Both the position numbers and the translations under genes were made by a program. Source: Candidatus Sodalis pierantonius str. SOPE (GTDB lineage Bacteria; Pseudomonadota; Gammaproteobacteria; Enterobacterales; Enterobacteriaceae). From it: 64,000 bases of DNA. Below are positions 48,604 through 58,252 of this stretch, one piece after another. Below the pieces are notes generated by a model. The model did not search any database. It had not been told where the DNA came from and worked only from the letters and a program-made list of their open reading frames with translations. The stretch lies in the NCBI RefSeq assembly GCF_000517405.1, contig NZ_CP006568.1:930001-994000 (forward strand), written 5' to 3'. The number at the start of each line of letters is the position of its first letter. The first letter of the stretch is position 1.

Positions 48604-49456
48604 TACGATCCTCTTTACTGCCTAGTACAGGCAATCGTTGAATGATGGTGCTTAACGTCACATCCACCGGCTGCCGCCACCAGGCGTCGGCGGAGAAAAT
48701 TTCCACTTCACACAGGCCGCGATAGCCATCGTCGGCCACGCGTTGGCACAACCGCGGCAAATCGATGACGCCGTCGCCTATCATGCCGCGATCGGTCAGC
48801 AGATGACGGGTCGGCACCAACCAATCGCTGAGATGGAACGCCAGCAGGCGCTGGGCCTGGGCGATCCGCTATAGTTGATGTAGGACGTCGGGATCCCACC
48901 AAATATGATAAACGTTGGCGGCAATCCCCACTTCCGGCCCCAGACGCTCGCAAAGCGCCAACGCCTGGGCGAGCGTATTGACGCAGGCGCGGTCCCCGGC
49001 GTACATCGGATGTAGCGGCTCAATCGCCAGGGACACCCCGGCCGCGCGCGCCGGCGCCAGCATCTGTGCGATGCCCTTCTCGACCTGGCGGTGCGCGCTG
49101 TCCAGATCTTTATCTCCCGCAGGCAGTCCGCCGACTACCAGCACCAGACACGCCGCCTCCAGCGCCGCGGCTTCCTCAATGGCCCGCAGGTTATCGGCGC
49201 GGATTTTTGCCCGCGCCGAGCGGTCCGCGGCGGGAAACAGACCGCCGCGCCACAGTCCGTTGACGGTAAGACCGGCCTTTTTTATTAGACGGCAGGCCTG
49301 CGCTAATCCCACTTCGGCGACTTTGTCCCGCCAGGGCGCGATGCCGCCAAAGCCATATTTAACGCAGCCGCGCACGGCATCCTCTAACGACGCGTTGGGG
49401 CCGAGGGTGGCGGTATTCAACGATAACTGCTTTGGTGTCAAGGTTAATGGCGGCAT
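48604..49456 (-). pseudogene. TIM-barrel sugar phosphate isomerase/epimerase, nonsense mutation
   Basis: Xylose-isomerase-like barrel. SLAIEPLHPMYAGDRACVNT (metal Glu), IAANVYHIWWDPDVLHQL (family DVYHVWW; the metal Asp is Asn here), AFHLSDWLVPTRHLLTDRG (metal His) and CEVEIFSADAWW (metal Glu). A TAG at 48869-48871 follows LHQL; the frame is otherwise open and runs without a stop into the downstream GH88-like gene. Such barrels next to AroE-like genes include 3-dehydroshikimate dehydratases, so that activity is possible but unproven. Confidence 0.8.
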
Positions 49457-50116
49457 GGCGATGCCTCGGCATACAGATCGAAAAATCGCAAGAAGGTCGT
49501 CAGCTGTCCTTCAATCATCGGTCTGCCGTTGGTCGCCCGACAGCCCGCCCGGCGCGCGTGGGCGATAAGGGGCGTTTCGGGCGGATGCATGATGATATCC
49601 ACCACCTGCAACGCGGGATCGAAGTCGGCAAACGGCGCGGGAAGCCCATCATCCGGCTTCATGCCGATGGGAGAGCAATTGATAAGCAGGTTGATGCCCT
49701 GCAGTTCGGCGGGTGCGGTGCTCACCCGCGCCGGCCGTTGCGGATACTGGGCGTTGATGCGTGCCGCCAGCGCCTGCGCCGTCGAACATATCGCCAAACC
49801 AGGCCCCTTGCGCGTCGCGCCGAAGCACGTTCACGGCGCCGACTTGCCGCGCCTGCGCGGAAAGCGCATCCGCCAGGGCGCCGGCGCGTATTTTATGGGG
49901 TACGGTGATGACCAGGCCCGCGATATTGCCCAGCGCCATGATGCCGCGCAGACTGGCCTCGAACGTTGCCGTGGCAACCTGCAACGGCACGCAGACCGCG
50001 TTGATGCCCTGCTGCTGGAAATAAGCGTTCATTAACTGAGGCGTTTTCACCTGGGAAATGGGATCGCCCACAATACCGTACAGCCGCGTGCTGCTGTCGA
50101 TGGTTAACGCATTCAT
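49444..50116 (-). pseudogene. Shikimate/quinate dehydrogenase-like protein, internal deletion
   Basis: The N-terminal domain is that of the AroE family (RLYGIVGDPISQVKTPQLMN, GLVITVPHKIRAGALADALS, VGAVNVLRRD). The C-terminal part (INLLINCSPIGMKPDDGLPA, then GRPMIEGQLTTFLRFF) is in another frame. About 40-50 residues including the NADP-binding GAGG loop are missing near 49790. ATG 50116 overlaps the CoA-transferase stop (ATGA). It is a catabolic paralogue rather than the housekeeping aroE, judging by its operon. Confidence 0.85.
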
Positions 50117-50569
50117 AGCGCGGCCTGCGGCGGAAGTTGCGCAAGGCGCGGATGCCGTTGGCGCGTTTTCGCCGCCATCTCGCGGTGCAGGCCCATGGGC
50201 TGCGGCGAGAACAGCCGGGCATCCATCGTTTTAAGCTCGGCGGAGATACGGGGGCGAAAACCCATCTGCTGCAAAATATCGCGCTCGAGATCGATACCCG
50301 GCGTGATTTCCGTTAATTCCAGCGCGCCGTCGACCACCCGGAAAACGGCGCGCTCGGTGACAAACAGCACTGTCTGGCCCCGCTGGCTGGCGTAGGGACC
50401 GCTGTAGGAGACCTGTTGCAGTGCGGCGACAAACTTCTGGTGGGCGCCTTCTTGCACAATGCGCAACTGGCCTTCATCGCAGGCCACGCGCAGACCGCCG
50501 GCGGTAAAGGTGCCGCCGAATACCATTTTTTTGGAGTTTTGACTGATGTTGATAAATCCGCCAACGCCG
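50113..50569 (-). pseudogene. Acyl-CoA/acetate CoA-transferase, C-terminal part (split)
   Basis: The segment GGFINISQNSKKMVFGGTF to DILQQMGFRPRIS matches the C-terminal domain of the YdiF/propionate CoA-transferase family. IS5 copy 4 interrupts it at GVG-GFIN; the preceding part is at 51625-51800. The catalytic Glu domain is missing altogether (see the fusion at 51800). Confidence 0.85.
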
Positions 50570-51624
50570 CGCTTTGTTGAATAAATCCGAAATTTTTGAC
50601 GACTTCCTCCCTATCAGGGCGATTGTTACATGATGCGGACGCTGTTTGGCATTCCTAACAACGTGATCCGGTTAAGCGCTTTGACCATTGCCATAGCCTC
50701 ACCTACCTGCGCGTCATAGTCATGCAGACTCAGATGACCACCCAGAAGTATTTTAAACCGGAACATGGCCGTTTCAGCCAGTGAACGCCGGTGATAACCT
50801 ACTTTCTTTTTCCAGGTATCGTTATTGCCGCTCAGATGCTGATTTGCCACCGCATGGTTACGCTCATGGTATCGAGCTGGCCAATATTGCGCACCACTTC
50901 GCGGTGGGATAAGCGGCTTTATTTTTTTCCTCAGCAGAGCATCATGACAGTAACGCGTATCGTAAGCACTGTCAGCCGACGCTTCCCTGATTTTCCGGTG
51001 GGTTTGGTTAATCAGCCCGGGCAGCGCCTGCGCATCTGTCGTACCGCTTAGCGATAAATCGGCACAGATAATTTCATGTGTCGCGCTATCTACTGCCAGA
51101 TGAAGCTTGCGCCATACTCTGCGCCTCTCAGCCCCATGCTGCCTGACTTTCCATTCGCCTTCGCCGAAGATTTTCAGGCCGGTGCCATCGATGACCAGGT
51201 GTGAGATTTCGCCGCGGGTTGGCGTTTTTATGCTGATGTCGACGGTTTTTGCTCGCCGGCTGACCAGAGAGTAATCTGGGCAGCGCAGCGACAGCCCCAT
51301 CAGTTTAAAAATCGAGTCAACGAAACCCTGTAACGCCCGGAGCGAAAGGTTAAACACGCGCTTTATCATCAGAACCGTGGTAATGGCCATATCGGTGTAG
51401 TGAAGCGGCCGGCCACGATGTTCAGGTGGTGTACTCTCAGTCCATGCAGCAATGGCTGACTCATCAAGCCATACTGTCAGGTCCCCCCGCTGCCTGAGCG
51501 CATTGTTATATGCGGGCCAGTTGGTAATTTTAAACTTTTGCTTTGCCATGGGGACCTGATGTTGAAACGAATGTAGTGATCATAGCCGCCAGTCACCTAA
51601 AAGTTCGATTTATTCAACAAAGCC
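50570..51624 (-). mobile_element. IS5-family (IS903 group) element, copy 4
   Basis: 1055 bp; 9-bp target duplication CCAACGCCG at 50561-50569 and 51625-51633. Inserted in the CoA-transferase remnant. It shares private differences with copy 5 (an aaattttt end and Ile in FRFKILLGG), so one of the two likely descends from the other. Confidence 0.97.
50626..51549 (-). CDS. IS5/IS903-type transposase, copy 4
   Basis: 307 residues, intact DDE transposase. Ile replaces Thr in AMFRFKILLGG and Ser replaces Ala in GFVDSIFKLM, both shared with copy 5. Confidence 0.97.
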   Translation of the reverse strand: MAKQKFKITNWPAYNNALRQRGDLTVWLDESAIAAWTESTPPEHRGRPLHYTDMAITTVLMIKRVFNLSLRALQGFVDSIFKLMGLSLRCPDYSLVSRRAKTVDISIKTPTRGEISHLVIDGTGLKIFGEGEWKVRQHGAERRRVWRKLHLAVDSATHEIICADLSLSGTTDAQALPGLINQTHRKIREASADSAYDTRYCHDALLRKKIKPLIPPRSGAQYWPARYHERNHAVANQHLSGNNDTWKKKVGYHRRSLAETAMFRFKILLGGHLSLHDYDAQVGEAMAMVKALNRITLLGMPNSVRIM

Positions 51625-52922
51625 CCAACGCCGATGAGTTTCTTGGCGAAGCGGCTGATATTGACGCTGCCGCCGGCGTCGATTTCCGCCGCCGACAGAA
51701 AGGCGATATCAATCCCGCCGTCATCATAAAAGTCGAACTGATAGGGCTGATCCACCAACGCGCTGTAATTGCGCGCGGCACCGGCGTCCAGCCCGGCGGC
51801 GGGCGCGCCGCCGATAAGGGCGCCGGACAGTTCTCGGCACATGGCAATGCCGGAAAACCGATAACGGGTGGGAAATAAATTTGAGAGAAAATCCCCCTGT
51901 GCGCCGCCGGTGCATCCCCAACTGATGCCATAAATCGCACTGACGCCAAGCGCCGCCAGCAAGGTATTTTTGGTATCTACGAGATAAAACAGCGGATAGA
52001 CAAAGAACAACGCAAACAGGGCGCCGTAAATAAATATTTTGACGCTGCCATAGCGGTCGGCCAACCATCCGCCAATCGGTCCGCAAATAAGCGTAAACGT
52101 CAACGCGATGATTAATACCATCAGGCCGTCCGTTTTCGACATGCCGAGGGTGTTTATCATATAACTGAGCGCTAAGGTGTTAAGGACATAGGTCAGCGCC
52201 TGATGCCCCCCCATGGCGAAGAAACCACAAAGCAACTCGCGTGGACTCTCCCTAAACAGTTGGCGTATCGGGCATTTTGCTGCTGACGCTGGCGCTGCGT
52301 TTTATCCATGGCATTTACGTATTCCGGCGTTTCGGCCAGCTTGGAGCGAATATAAAACGCTATCACAAACAACAGCACCGAGAGCGGGAAATGCACGCGC
52401 CATACCCAGCTTAATAACGTCTCTTCCGGCAGCCAGGAGAAAAACAGGAATGTCAGAGTCGCGATCAAAACGCCGAAATTGGTGGCGGTATTGGGGATGG
52501 CGGTAAAAAAGCCGCGTCGTTTAACCGGCGTGTATTCCGCGACCAAAGTAATGGCGCCCGCCAGTTCGGCGCCGGCGCCGAAACTCTGCAAAATGCGCAG
52601 GAAAATTAATAATATCGGCGCCCATATGCCAATGCTGTGCCATGTCGGCAGCAGACCGACCCCGACGGTGGCCACCCCCATAATGGAAATACAGAAGATG
52701 AGGGCGGGTTTACGGCCAAACTTATCGCCAATATGTGAAATAACGATGCCGCCCACGGGGCGGATAATAAAGCCGATGGCGAAGGTGGCAAAGGCCGCCA
52801 ACATACCGCCGAGCTGGCTGAGCTGAGGGAAGAACAGTTTATTAATAATCAGCCCGGAGGCGGCGGCATATAATCCGTAATCGTACCACTCGATAATGGT
52901 TCCCAGCGTTGATGCAAAAATG
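51625..52922 (-). pseudogene. MHS-family transporter fused to CoA-transferase by deletion, frameshifted
   Basis: Most of a 12-helix metabolite:H+ symporter (ShiA/KgtP/ProP group) is here: IIEWYDYGLYAAASGLIINK, RPVGGIVISHIGDKFGRKPA (the loop 2-3 signature), LRILQSFGAGAELAGAITLV, and in another frame ALTYVLNTLALSYMINTLGM to FPTRYRFSGIAMCRELSGAL. The frame shifts near 52240. At about 51800 the coding sequence passes without a stop into CoA-transferase (NYSALVDQPYQFDFYDDGGI, SRFAKKLIGVG). A deletion has therefore joined the two genes, removing the last transporter helices and the first two thirds of the CoA-transferase. The transporter start is on the far side of IS5 copy 5. Confidence 0.85.
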
Positions 52923-53977
52923 CGCTTTGTTGAATAAATCCGAAATTTTTGACGACTTCCTCCCTATCAGGGCGATTGTTACATGATGCGGACGCTGTTT
53001 GGCATTCCTAACAACGTGATCCGGTTAAGCGCTTTGACCATTGCCATAGCCTCACCTACCTGCGCGTCATAGTCATGCAGACTCAGATGACCACCCAGAA
53101 GTATTTTAAACCGGAACATGGCCGTTTCAGCCAGTGAACGCCGGTGATAACCTACTTTCTTTTTCCAGGTATCGTTATTGCCGCTCAGATGCTGATTTGC
53201 CACCGCATGGTTACGCTCATGGTATCGAGCTGGCCAATATTGCGCACCACTTCGCGGTGGGATAAGCGGCTTTATTTTTTTCCTCAGCAGAGCATCATGA
53301 CAGTAACGCGTATCGTAAGCACTGTCAGCCGACGCTTTCCTGATTTTCCGGTGGGTTTGGTTAATCAGCCCGGGCAGCGCCTGCGCATCTGTCGTACCGC
53401 TTAGCGATAAATCGGCACAGATAATTTCATGTGTCGCGCTATCTACTGCCAGATGAAGCTTGCGCCATACTCTGCGCCTCTCAGCCCCATGCTGCCTGAC
53501 TTTCCATTCGCCTTCGCCGAAGATTTTCAGGCCGGTGCCATCGATGACCAGGTGTGAGATTTCGCCGCGGGTTGGCGTTTTTATGCTGATGTCGACGGTT
53601 TTTGCTCGCCGGCTGACCAGAGAGTAATCTGGGCAGCGCAGCGACAGCCCCATCAGTTTAAAAATCGAGTCAACGAAACCCTGTAACGCCCGGAGCGAAA
53701 GGTTAAACACGCGCTTTATCATCAGAACCGTGGTAATGGCCATATCGGTGTAGTGAAGCGGCCGGCCACGATGTTCAGGTGGTGTACTCTCAGTCCATGC
53801 AGCAATGGCTGACTCATCAAGCCATACTGTCAGGTCCCCCCGCTGCCTGAGCGCATTGTTATATGCGGGCCAGTTGGTGATTTTAAACTTTTGCTTTGCC
53901 ATGGGGACCTGATGTTGAAACGAATGTAGTGATCAGAGCCGCCAGTCACCTAAAAGTTCGATTTATTCAACAAAGCC
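52923..53977 (-). mobile_element. IS5-family (IS903 group) element, copy 5
   Basis: 1055 bp; 9-bp target duplication GCAAAAATG at 52914-52922 and 53978-53986. Inserted in codons ~19-20 of the MHS transporter. Confidence 0.97.
52979..53902 (-). CDS. IS5/IS903-type transposase, copy 5
   Basis: 307 residues, intact. Differs from copy 4 by Lys for Glu in THRKIRKASAD. Confidence 0.97.
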   Translation of the reverse strand: MAKQKFKITNWPAYNNALRQRGDLTVWLDESAIAAWTESTPPEHRGRPLHYTDMAITTVLMIKRVFNLSLRALQGFVDSIFKLMGLSLRCPDYSLVSRRAKTVDISIKTPTRGEISHLVIDGTGLKIFGEGEWKVRQHGAERRRVWRKLHLAVDSATHEIICADLSLSGTTDAQALPGLINQTHRKIRKASADSAYDTRYCHDALLRKKIKPLIPPRSGAQYWPARYHERNHAVANQHLSGNNDTWKKKVGYHRRSLAETAMFRFKILLGGHLSLHDYDAQVGEAMAMVKALNRITLLGMPNSVRIM

Positions 53978-54039
53978 GCAAAAATGGCGCGTTTGACATT
54001 GTTATCGATTTTTTCGGGTTGCTGCGATATCGGGTTCAT
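53978..54039 (-). pseudogene. MHS-family transporter, first 20 codons (split by IS5)
   Basis: ATG 54039 (CAGGAG site) encodes MNPISQQPEKIDNNVKRAIF and joins in frame to ASTLGTIIEWYDYG at 52922 once IS5 copy 5 and one 9-bp repeat are removed. This is the promoter-proximal gene of the decayed operon running down to 46452. Confidence 0.85.
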
Positions 54040-54202
54040 CGAACGTTCTCCTGCACACAGGACGTGAAGTTCTTCCTCACAACATAATAAGAAGAGCGTT
54101 TAGCCTTATGGGATCTTATTGCCGCCGCGGGGCGGCCGGCAAAGATCTGATATTGCGGGCGTGGTGTCCTTTGAAAGGAAACGCCAGCCTGCGCCGGGTG
54201 TG

Positions 54203-54955
54203 TCACGATCGTTGTTGGCTAAACGTCTCCGCGCCTTGTTGGTAATTGCTGACGGCAAAGCATAAGGTGGTCAATTCGTTCTCATATTGCATGCCGGCTT
54301 CCAGCGGCATGGATAACGAGGCGCGAACGGCGCTCTTGACGGCCTGGACCGCTAACGGATGATGTTCAGCCAATCGCTGGCATAAAGACAGGGCGGTGTC
54401 GTTGACCTCATTATCCGCCACCAGGTATTCCACCAAGCCAATGCACCAGGCCTCCTGTGCGTCGATGTTGTCGCCGCTTAACAATAACCTCATCGCCTGA
54501 CCATAGCCCACCAGCCGCGGCAGTAATTGCGAGGCGCCGCCGCCGCCCACCCAGCCGCGCACCACCTCCGGCGCGCCGAATTTGACGCTATGGCCCGCCA
54601 CGCGGATATCCGCCGCCAGCATCATTTCCAGGCCACCGCCAAGCACCCAGCCTTTAAGCGCCGCCACTACCGGCTTGCGCGCGCGGCGCACGGTCGTGCC
54701 GTAATCGGTGCGTTGGCGGAAATCCATGGCTGAATGATAGCTGGAGAGCGTTCGCAAATCGCTGCCGGCGCTGAAGGCCCGTTCGCCTTCGCCTCTCAGC
54801 AGGATGACATGCACCGCGTCCTCCTCATTGAGCCGGGTAAACAGCAACGCCAGGGCTTCACTCATTTCCGGCGTCATGGCGTTCATTTTCTCCGGCCGGT
54901 TGATCACCACTTCAGCCACGGCCCCATGCCGGTATAAAGCGATATTATCGCTCAT
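54203..54955 (-). CDS. Enoyl-CoA hydratase/isomerase family protein
   Basis: 250 residues, starting MSDNIALYRHGAVAEVVINR. Crotonase-fold motifs: NRPEKMNAMTPEM, FSAGSDLRTL (first oxyanion-hole segment) and KGWVLGGGLEMMLAADIRVA (second oxyanion-hole segment). The active-site region FGAPEVVRGWVGGGGASQLL lacks the usual second Glu pattern of true hydratases, so an isomerase or CoA-lyase role is possible. Intact. A 24-bp palindrome lies 46 bases upstream of the start. Confidence 0.85.
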   Translation of the reverse strand: MSDNIALYRHGAVAEVVINRPEKMNAMTPEMSEALALLFTRLNEEDAVHVILLRGEGERAFSAGSDLRTLSSYHSAMDFRQRTDYGTTVRRARKPVVAALKGWVLGGGLEMMLAADIRVAGHSVKFGAPEVVRGWVGGGGASQLLPRLVGYGQAMRLLLSGDNIDAQEAWCIGLVEYLVADNEVNDTALSLCQRLAEHHPLAVQAVKSAVRASLSMPLEAGMQYENELTTLCFAVSNYQQGAETFSQQRS

Positions 54956-55000
54956 AATGTGTCCTCATCGTGTTGGGCGGGGGTAGCGCGTAAGTAGTTA

Positions 55001-55024
55001 CACTTACTTACTAGTAAGTAAGTG
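55001..55024. promoter_or_regulatory. Perfect 24-bp palindrome, likely regulator operator
   Basis: CACTTACTTACT followed directly by its exact reverse complement. It lies between the start of the enoyl-CoA hydratase gene (54955) and the end of the MFS gene (55083), in the position of that gene's promoter. The length and dyad symmetry fit a TetR-type operator; the cognate regulator is not identified. Confidence 0.75.
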
Positions 55025-55082
55025 GTGATCAACATAACATTTTTATAACTTGGTCATTACCTCATGATGCTTTTCTCGGGAA

Positions 55083-56414
55083 TTAACTGGGACGCGGCGT
55101 CGTTTGGACGTCCTGGACGGCGGTCTGGGTGAGGAGCACTTTCTGCTGTGACGGATAGATAAGGCGCATGCATAACCATGCCGCGATATAGGTGAAGCCG
55201 CAGATGATAAACAGAACGTTGTAGCCCAAACCGATTTTGCCCAACACCTTGAAATGATCGAGCACCGCGCCGACCACAAACGGAAACAGCGCCGAGGTCA
55301 AGCCGCTCGCCATACCGCCAATGCCCACGACCGACGCCACGACCCGTTTGGGAAACATATCGGACGCCAGGGTAAACATATTGGCCGACCAGCCCTGATG
55401 CGCCGCCACGGTCAAGCTCAGCAATCCGACAATGATCCACATATTATCAATCCACGGCGCCGTCATTAGCGGCATGACCAGCACCGCAAGCCCCAGCATC
55501 GTCGTTTGGCGGGCGCGGCTCACGGACCAGCCCCGGGCGATAAACGTCGACGCCGCCCAACCGCCCAACACGCTACCGATGTAGGTGGACACATACACAA
55601 TGATGAGCGGCAGACCGAGGCGCTGCAAATCCAGATTAAAGCGGCTATTGAAATAAGAGGGCAGCCAGAATAATAAAAACCACCAGATGGGGTCGGTCAT
55701 GCCTTTACCGACCACGATTGACCAGGTGGCGCGGTGTTTGAACAGCGAAAACCAACCGACGGTTTGCCCGTCATCCTTTTCCTGGACCGTCTCTTTATCC
55801 TGTCGAATGACCTGTAATTCCTGCGGGGTGACGCGAGGATGTTTCTGCGGCGCATAATACATGACATACCAGAAGGCAAACCAGATGAAGCCTGGAATAC
55901 CGGTCAACAAAAAGGCGCTTTGCCAGCCGAAGCTTACCGCGAGCCAGGGGAACAACGCCGGCGCTAATACGGCACCGATACTGGTGCCGGAGGTAATAAT
56001 GCCCACGGCCAATGACTGCTCTTTGCGCGGAAACCATTCCGACACCGCTTTTACCGCACAGGGAAAACTGTCCGCCTCCGCCAGGCCGAGAAAGGCGCGC
56101 ATAACGCCGAATCCCAACATGTTGCGGATAATAGCATGACCGCAGCAGGCTAGGCTCCAAACCAACACGCAGACGCTGTAGCCCATCTTGACGCCGAACC
56201 GGTCGGCGAATTTTCCGGCGAAAACCATGCCAAGCGCGTAGCAAAAGGCAAATATCGTTACGACATAGCCGTAATCCGTTTCGGTCCAGTGAAATCTCGC
56301 CGCTAATTCGGGTTTGAGAATACCGAGCACCTGGCGATTAAGGTAATTGATGCTGATGGCAACAAAGAGTAGGGCGCAAATACGTCACCGATAATGCCTT
56401 AAAACGTTTTTCAT
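55083..56414 (-). pseudogene. MFS transporter (anion:cation symporter type), W10 stop
   Basis: Twelve-helix major facilitator related to hexuronate/galactarate-type ACS transporters. Start at ATG 56414 (AAGGT site) reads MKNVLRHYR, then TGA at codon 10 (56385-56387) where a Trp codon is likely. After that the frame is open: RICALLFVAISINYLNRQVL, FADRFGVKMGYSVCVLVWSL, GLAEADSFPCAVKAVSEWFP, LPSYFNSRFNLDL, VVASVVGIGGMASGLTSALF. Restart at GTG 56330 would lose most of helix 1. No other lesion was seen, so this is a fresh loss. Confidence 0.85.
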
Positions 56415-56690
56415 TGTTATTACCTTCAGTAGATTACTGCCGTCAGATAACCCATCCGTCGCTTAACGGCAGAACGCGTTAACGGCCATAGACCGCCAGC
56501 CCGCGCTGCCTTTCGTTGCCCGTGCTGGTTCCGGTCACATCCGATCACTGATTCCGATTTCACCCGATCACTAATTCTGATTTCATCCGATCACTGATTC
56601 CGGTCGCCCGATCAGCGATTCCGATTCTGTCCGATCGCTCATCTTCTGTTCCGCCATACTCTGGAGACTTTTAGCTTCCGGGGGCATGGC

Positions 56691-58241
56691 ATGGCACGTA
56701 AAAAAAAGAAAGCGAGAACGGAAATGTGCATCTATATTAATATCTTACGTATGAAATTCGAGCAGCGTCGCTCGAATCGCACTATCGCAGCAGCGCTCGG
56801 CATAGGCTGTACTACCGTGCACGATATCCTCGGCCGATTCACGGTAGCTAACCTGGTCTGGCCATTGCCGGCGGAACTGTCCCCCGTCGACCTCGACCGC
56901 CTGCTCTATCCCGGCAAATCCGGAAAAGTTATCAATACCTTACCCAGCTGGCTTGATATCGATACCGAGTTAAGCCGCAAGGGCATGACCAAGCAGCTGC
57001 TCTGGATGGAATATCAGTCCGCCGTGGGCGGTGATGCCCTCGGTTACTCACAGTTTTGTGCACTGTTCCGTGACTGGAAAAAGAAGCAGCGGCGTTCTAT
57101 GCGCATGGAGCACAAGGCTGGCGAAAAGCTCTTCATCGACTTCTGTGGCCCCACCGTACCTATCGTCAACCCTGCGACCAGTAGCGTACGCCAGGTCGCT
57201 ATCTTCGTCGCTGCCATGGGCGTGTCAGGCTATGCGTATATCGAAGCCTGCGAAGGCCAGGACATGGCATCGTGGCTCAACGCCAATAGCCGCTGTCTGC
57301 ACTTCATGGGTGGGGTTCCGGAGCTGATGATACCTGATAATCTGCGCAGCGCTGTCAGCACCCCTGACCGCTATGAGCCGGTCATAAACCAGAGCTACCA
57401 GGCGCTGGCAAATCACTATGAGACAGTGGTGCTACCGGCGCGCCCGAGAAAACCGAAAGACAAGGCGAAGGCAGAATCAACTGTGCAGCTGGTAGAACGC
57501 TGGGTTTTGGCCCGGTTGCGTAAACGTAGGTTCTACTCGCTGGCCGAACTCAACCAGGTGATACGAGAACTCAATCATGAGTTGAATCTGCGCCCGATGC
57601 GTCATTACGGCGGACAAAGTCGCCTTGAACGCTTCGAGCAGCTGGACAAACCGGCTCTTGGGCCTCTACCGCCCACACAATGGGAATACAGTGAGTATCT
57701 CGTTGCCCGAGTGGGACCTGATTACCACATAGACTACGGCAAAAACTGGTACTCGGTGCCGCATCCGCTGGTTGGCGAGCGCGTTGACGTCATCGCCACC
57801 CAACGGCTGGTGCAAATCCACCATAAGGGCGTCTGCGTGGCTACGCACCCTCGCAGCGATAACTCCTATAGGCACACGACTCAGGCGGCGCACATGCCGG
57901 CTAACCATAAGGGGCAGAGTCAGTGGACGCCGGAAAGGCTGTGCAGTTGGGCGCTGTCGGTGGGTGTGTGCACACTGAAAGTGGTCGAGTCCATCCAAAA
58001 GAGCAAAGCCCATCCGGAGCAGGCTTACCGCTCCGTGCTGGGGCTACTCAATCTGCAACGGCGCTATGAGACGACGCGACAGGAAAAGGCCTGCGCGCTG
58101 GCGTTGGAGAAAGGGTGCATTAACCGCTCTTTCATAGCCAACGTATTGAAACACGGTCGTGAAAGTGAGGTCACCCAGGACGGAGCCGGCGTATCAATGC
58201 TGGTTCACGAAAACCTCCGAGGTCCGGATAGTTATCACTAA
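56691..58241 (+). CDS. istA: IS21-family transposase IstA, copy B
   Basis: 516 residues, intact, nearly identical to copy A. Small differences are seen, for example Ile for Val in YINILRMK and Ser for Gly in NPATSSVRQ. Confidence 0.96.
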   Translation: MARKKKKARTEMCIYINILRMKFEQRRSNRTIAAALGIGCTTVHDILGRFTVANLVWPLPAELSPVDLDRLLYPGKSGKVINTLPSWLDIDTELSRKGMTKQLLWMEYQSAVGGDALGYSQFCALFRDWKKKQRRSMRMEHKAGEKLFIDFCGPTVPIVNPATSSVRQVAIFVAAMGVSGYAYIEACEGQDMASWLNANSRCLHFMGGVPELMIPDNLRSAVSTPDRYEPVINQSYQALANHYETVVLPARPRKPKDKAKAESTVQLVERWVLARLRKRRFYSLAELNQVIRELNHELNLRPMRHYGGQSRLERFEQLDKPALGPLPPTQWEYSEYLVARVGPDYHIDYGKNWYSVPHPLVGERVDVIATQRLVQIHHKGVCVATHPRSDNSYRHTTQAAHMPANHKGQSQWTPERLCSWALSVGVCTLKVVESIQKSKAHPEQAYRSVLGLLNLQRRYETTRQEKACALALEKGCINRSFIANVLKHGRESEVTQDGAGVSMLVHENLRGPDSYH

Positions 58242-58252
58242 GGAGAATAAAT

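Noticed and set aside
48050..49456. Natural fusion of isomerase and GH88-like enzyme
   Set aside because: The shared frame arises because a slip near the GH88 start removes the isomerase stop. A proper ribosome site and ATG (48603) for the second gene are still visible one frame away.
30619..56387. UGA read as tryptophan (several Trp codons replaced by TGA: can, MFS W10, two in IS5 copy 3)
   Set aside because: TGA is used as the normal stop in intact genes here (priA, pcnB, hpt-type neighbours and others), and TAA/TAG nonsense codons occur in other pseudogenes (yadG, hrpB, isomerase). Ordinary G-to-A decay explains the pattern.
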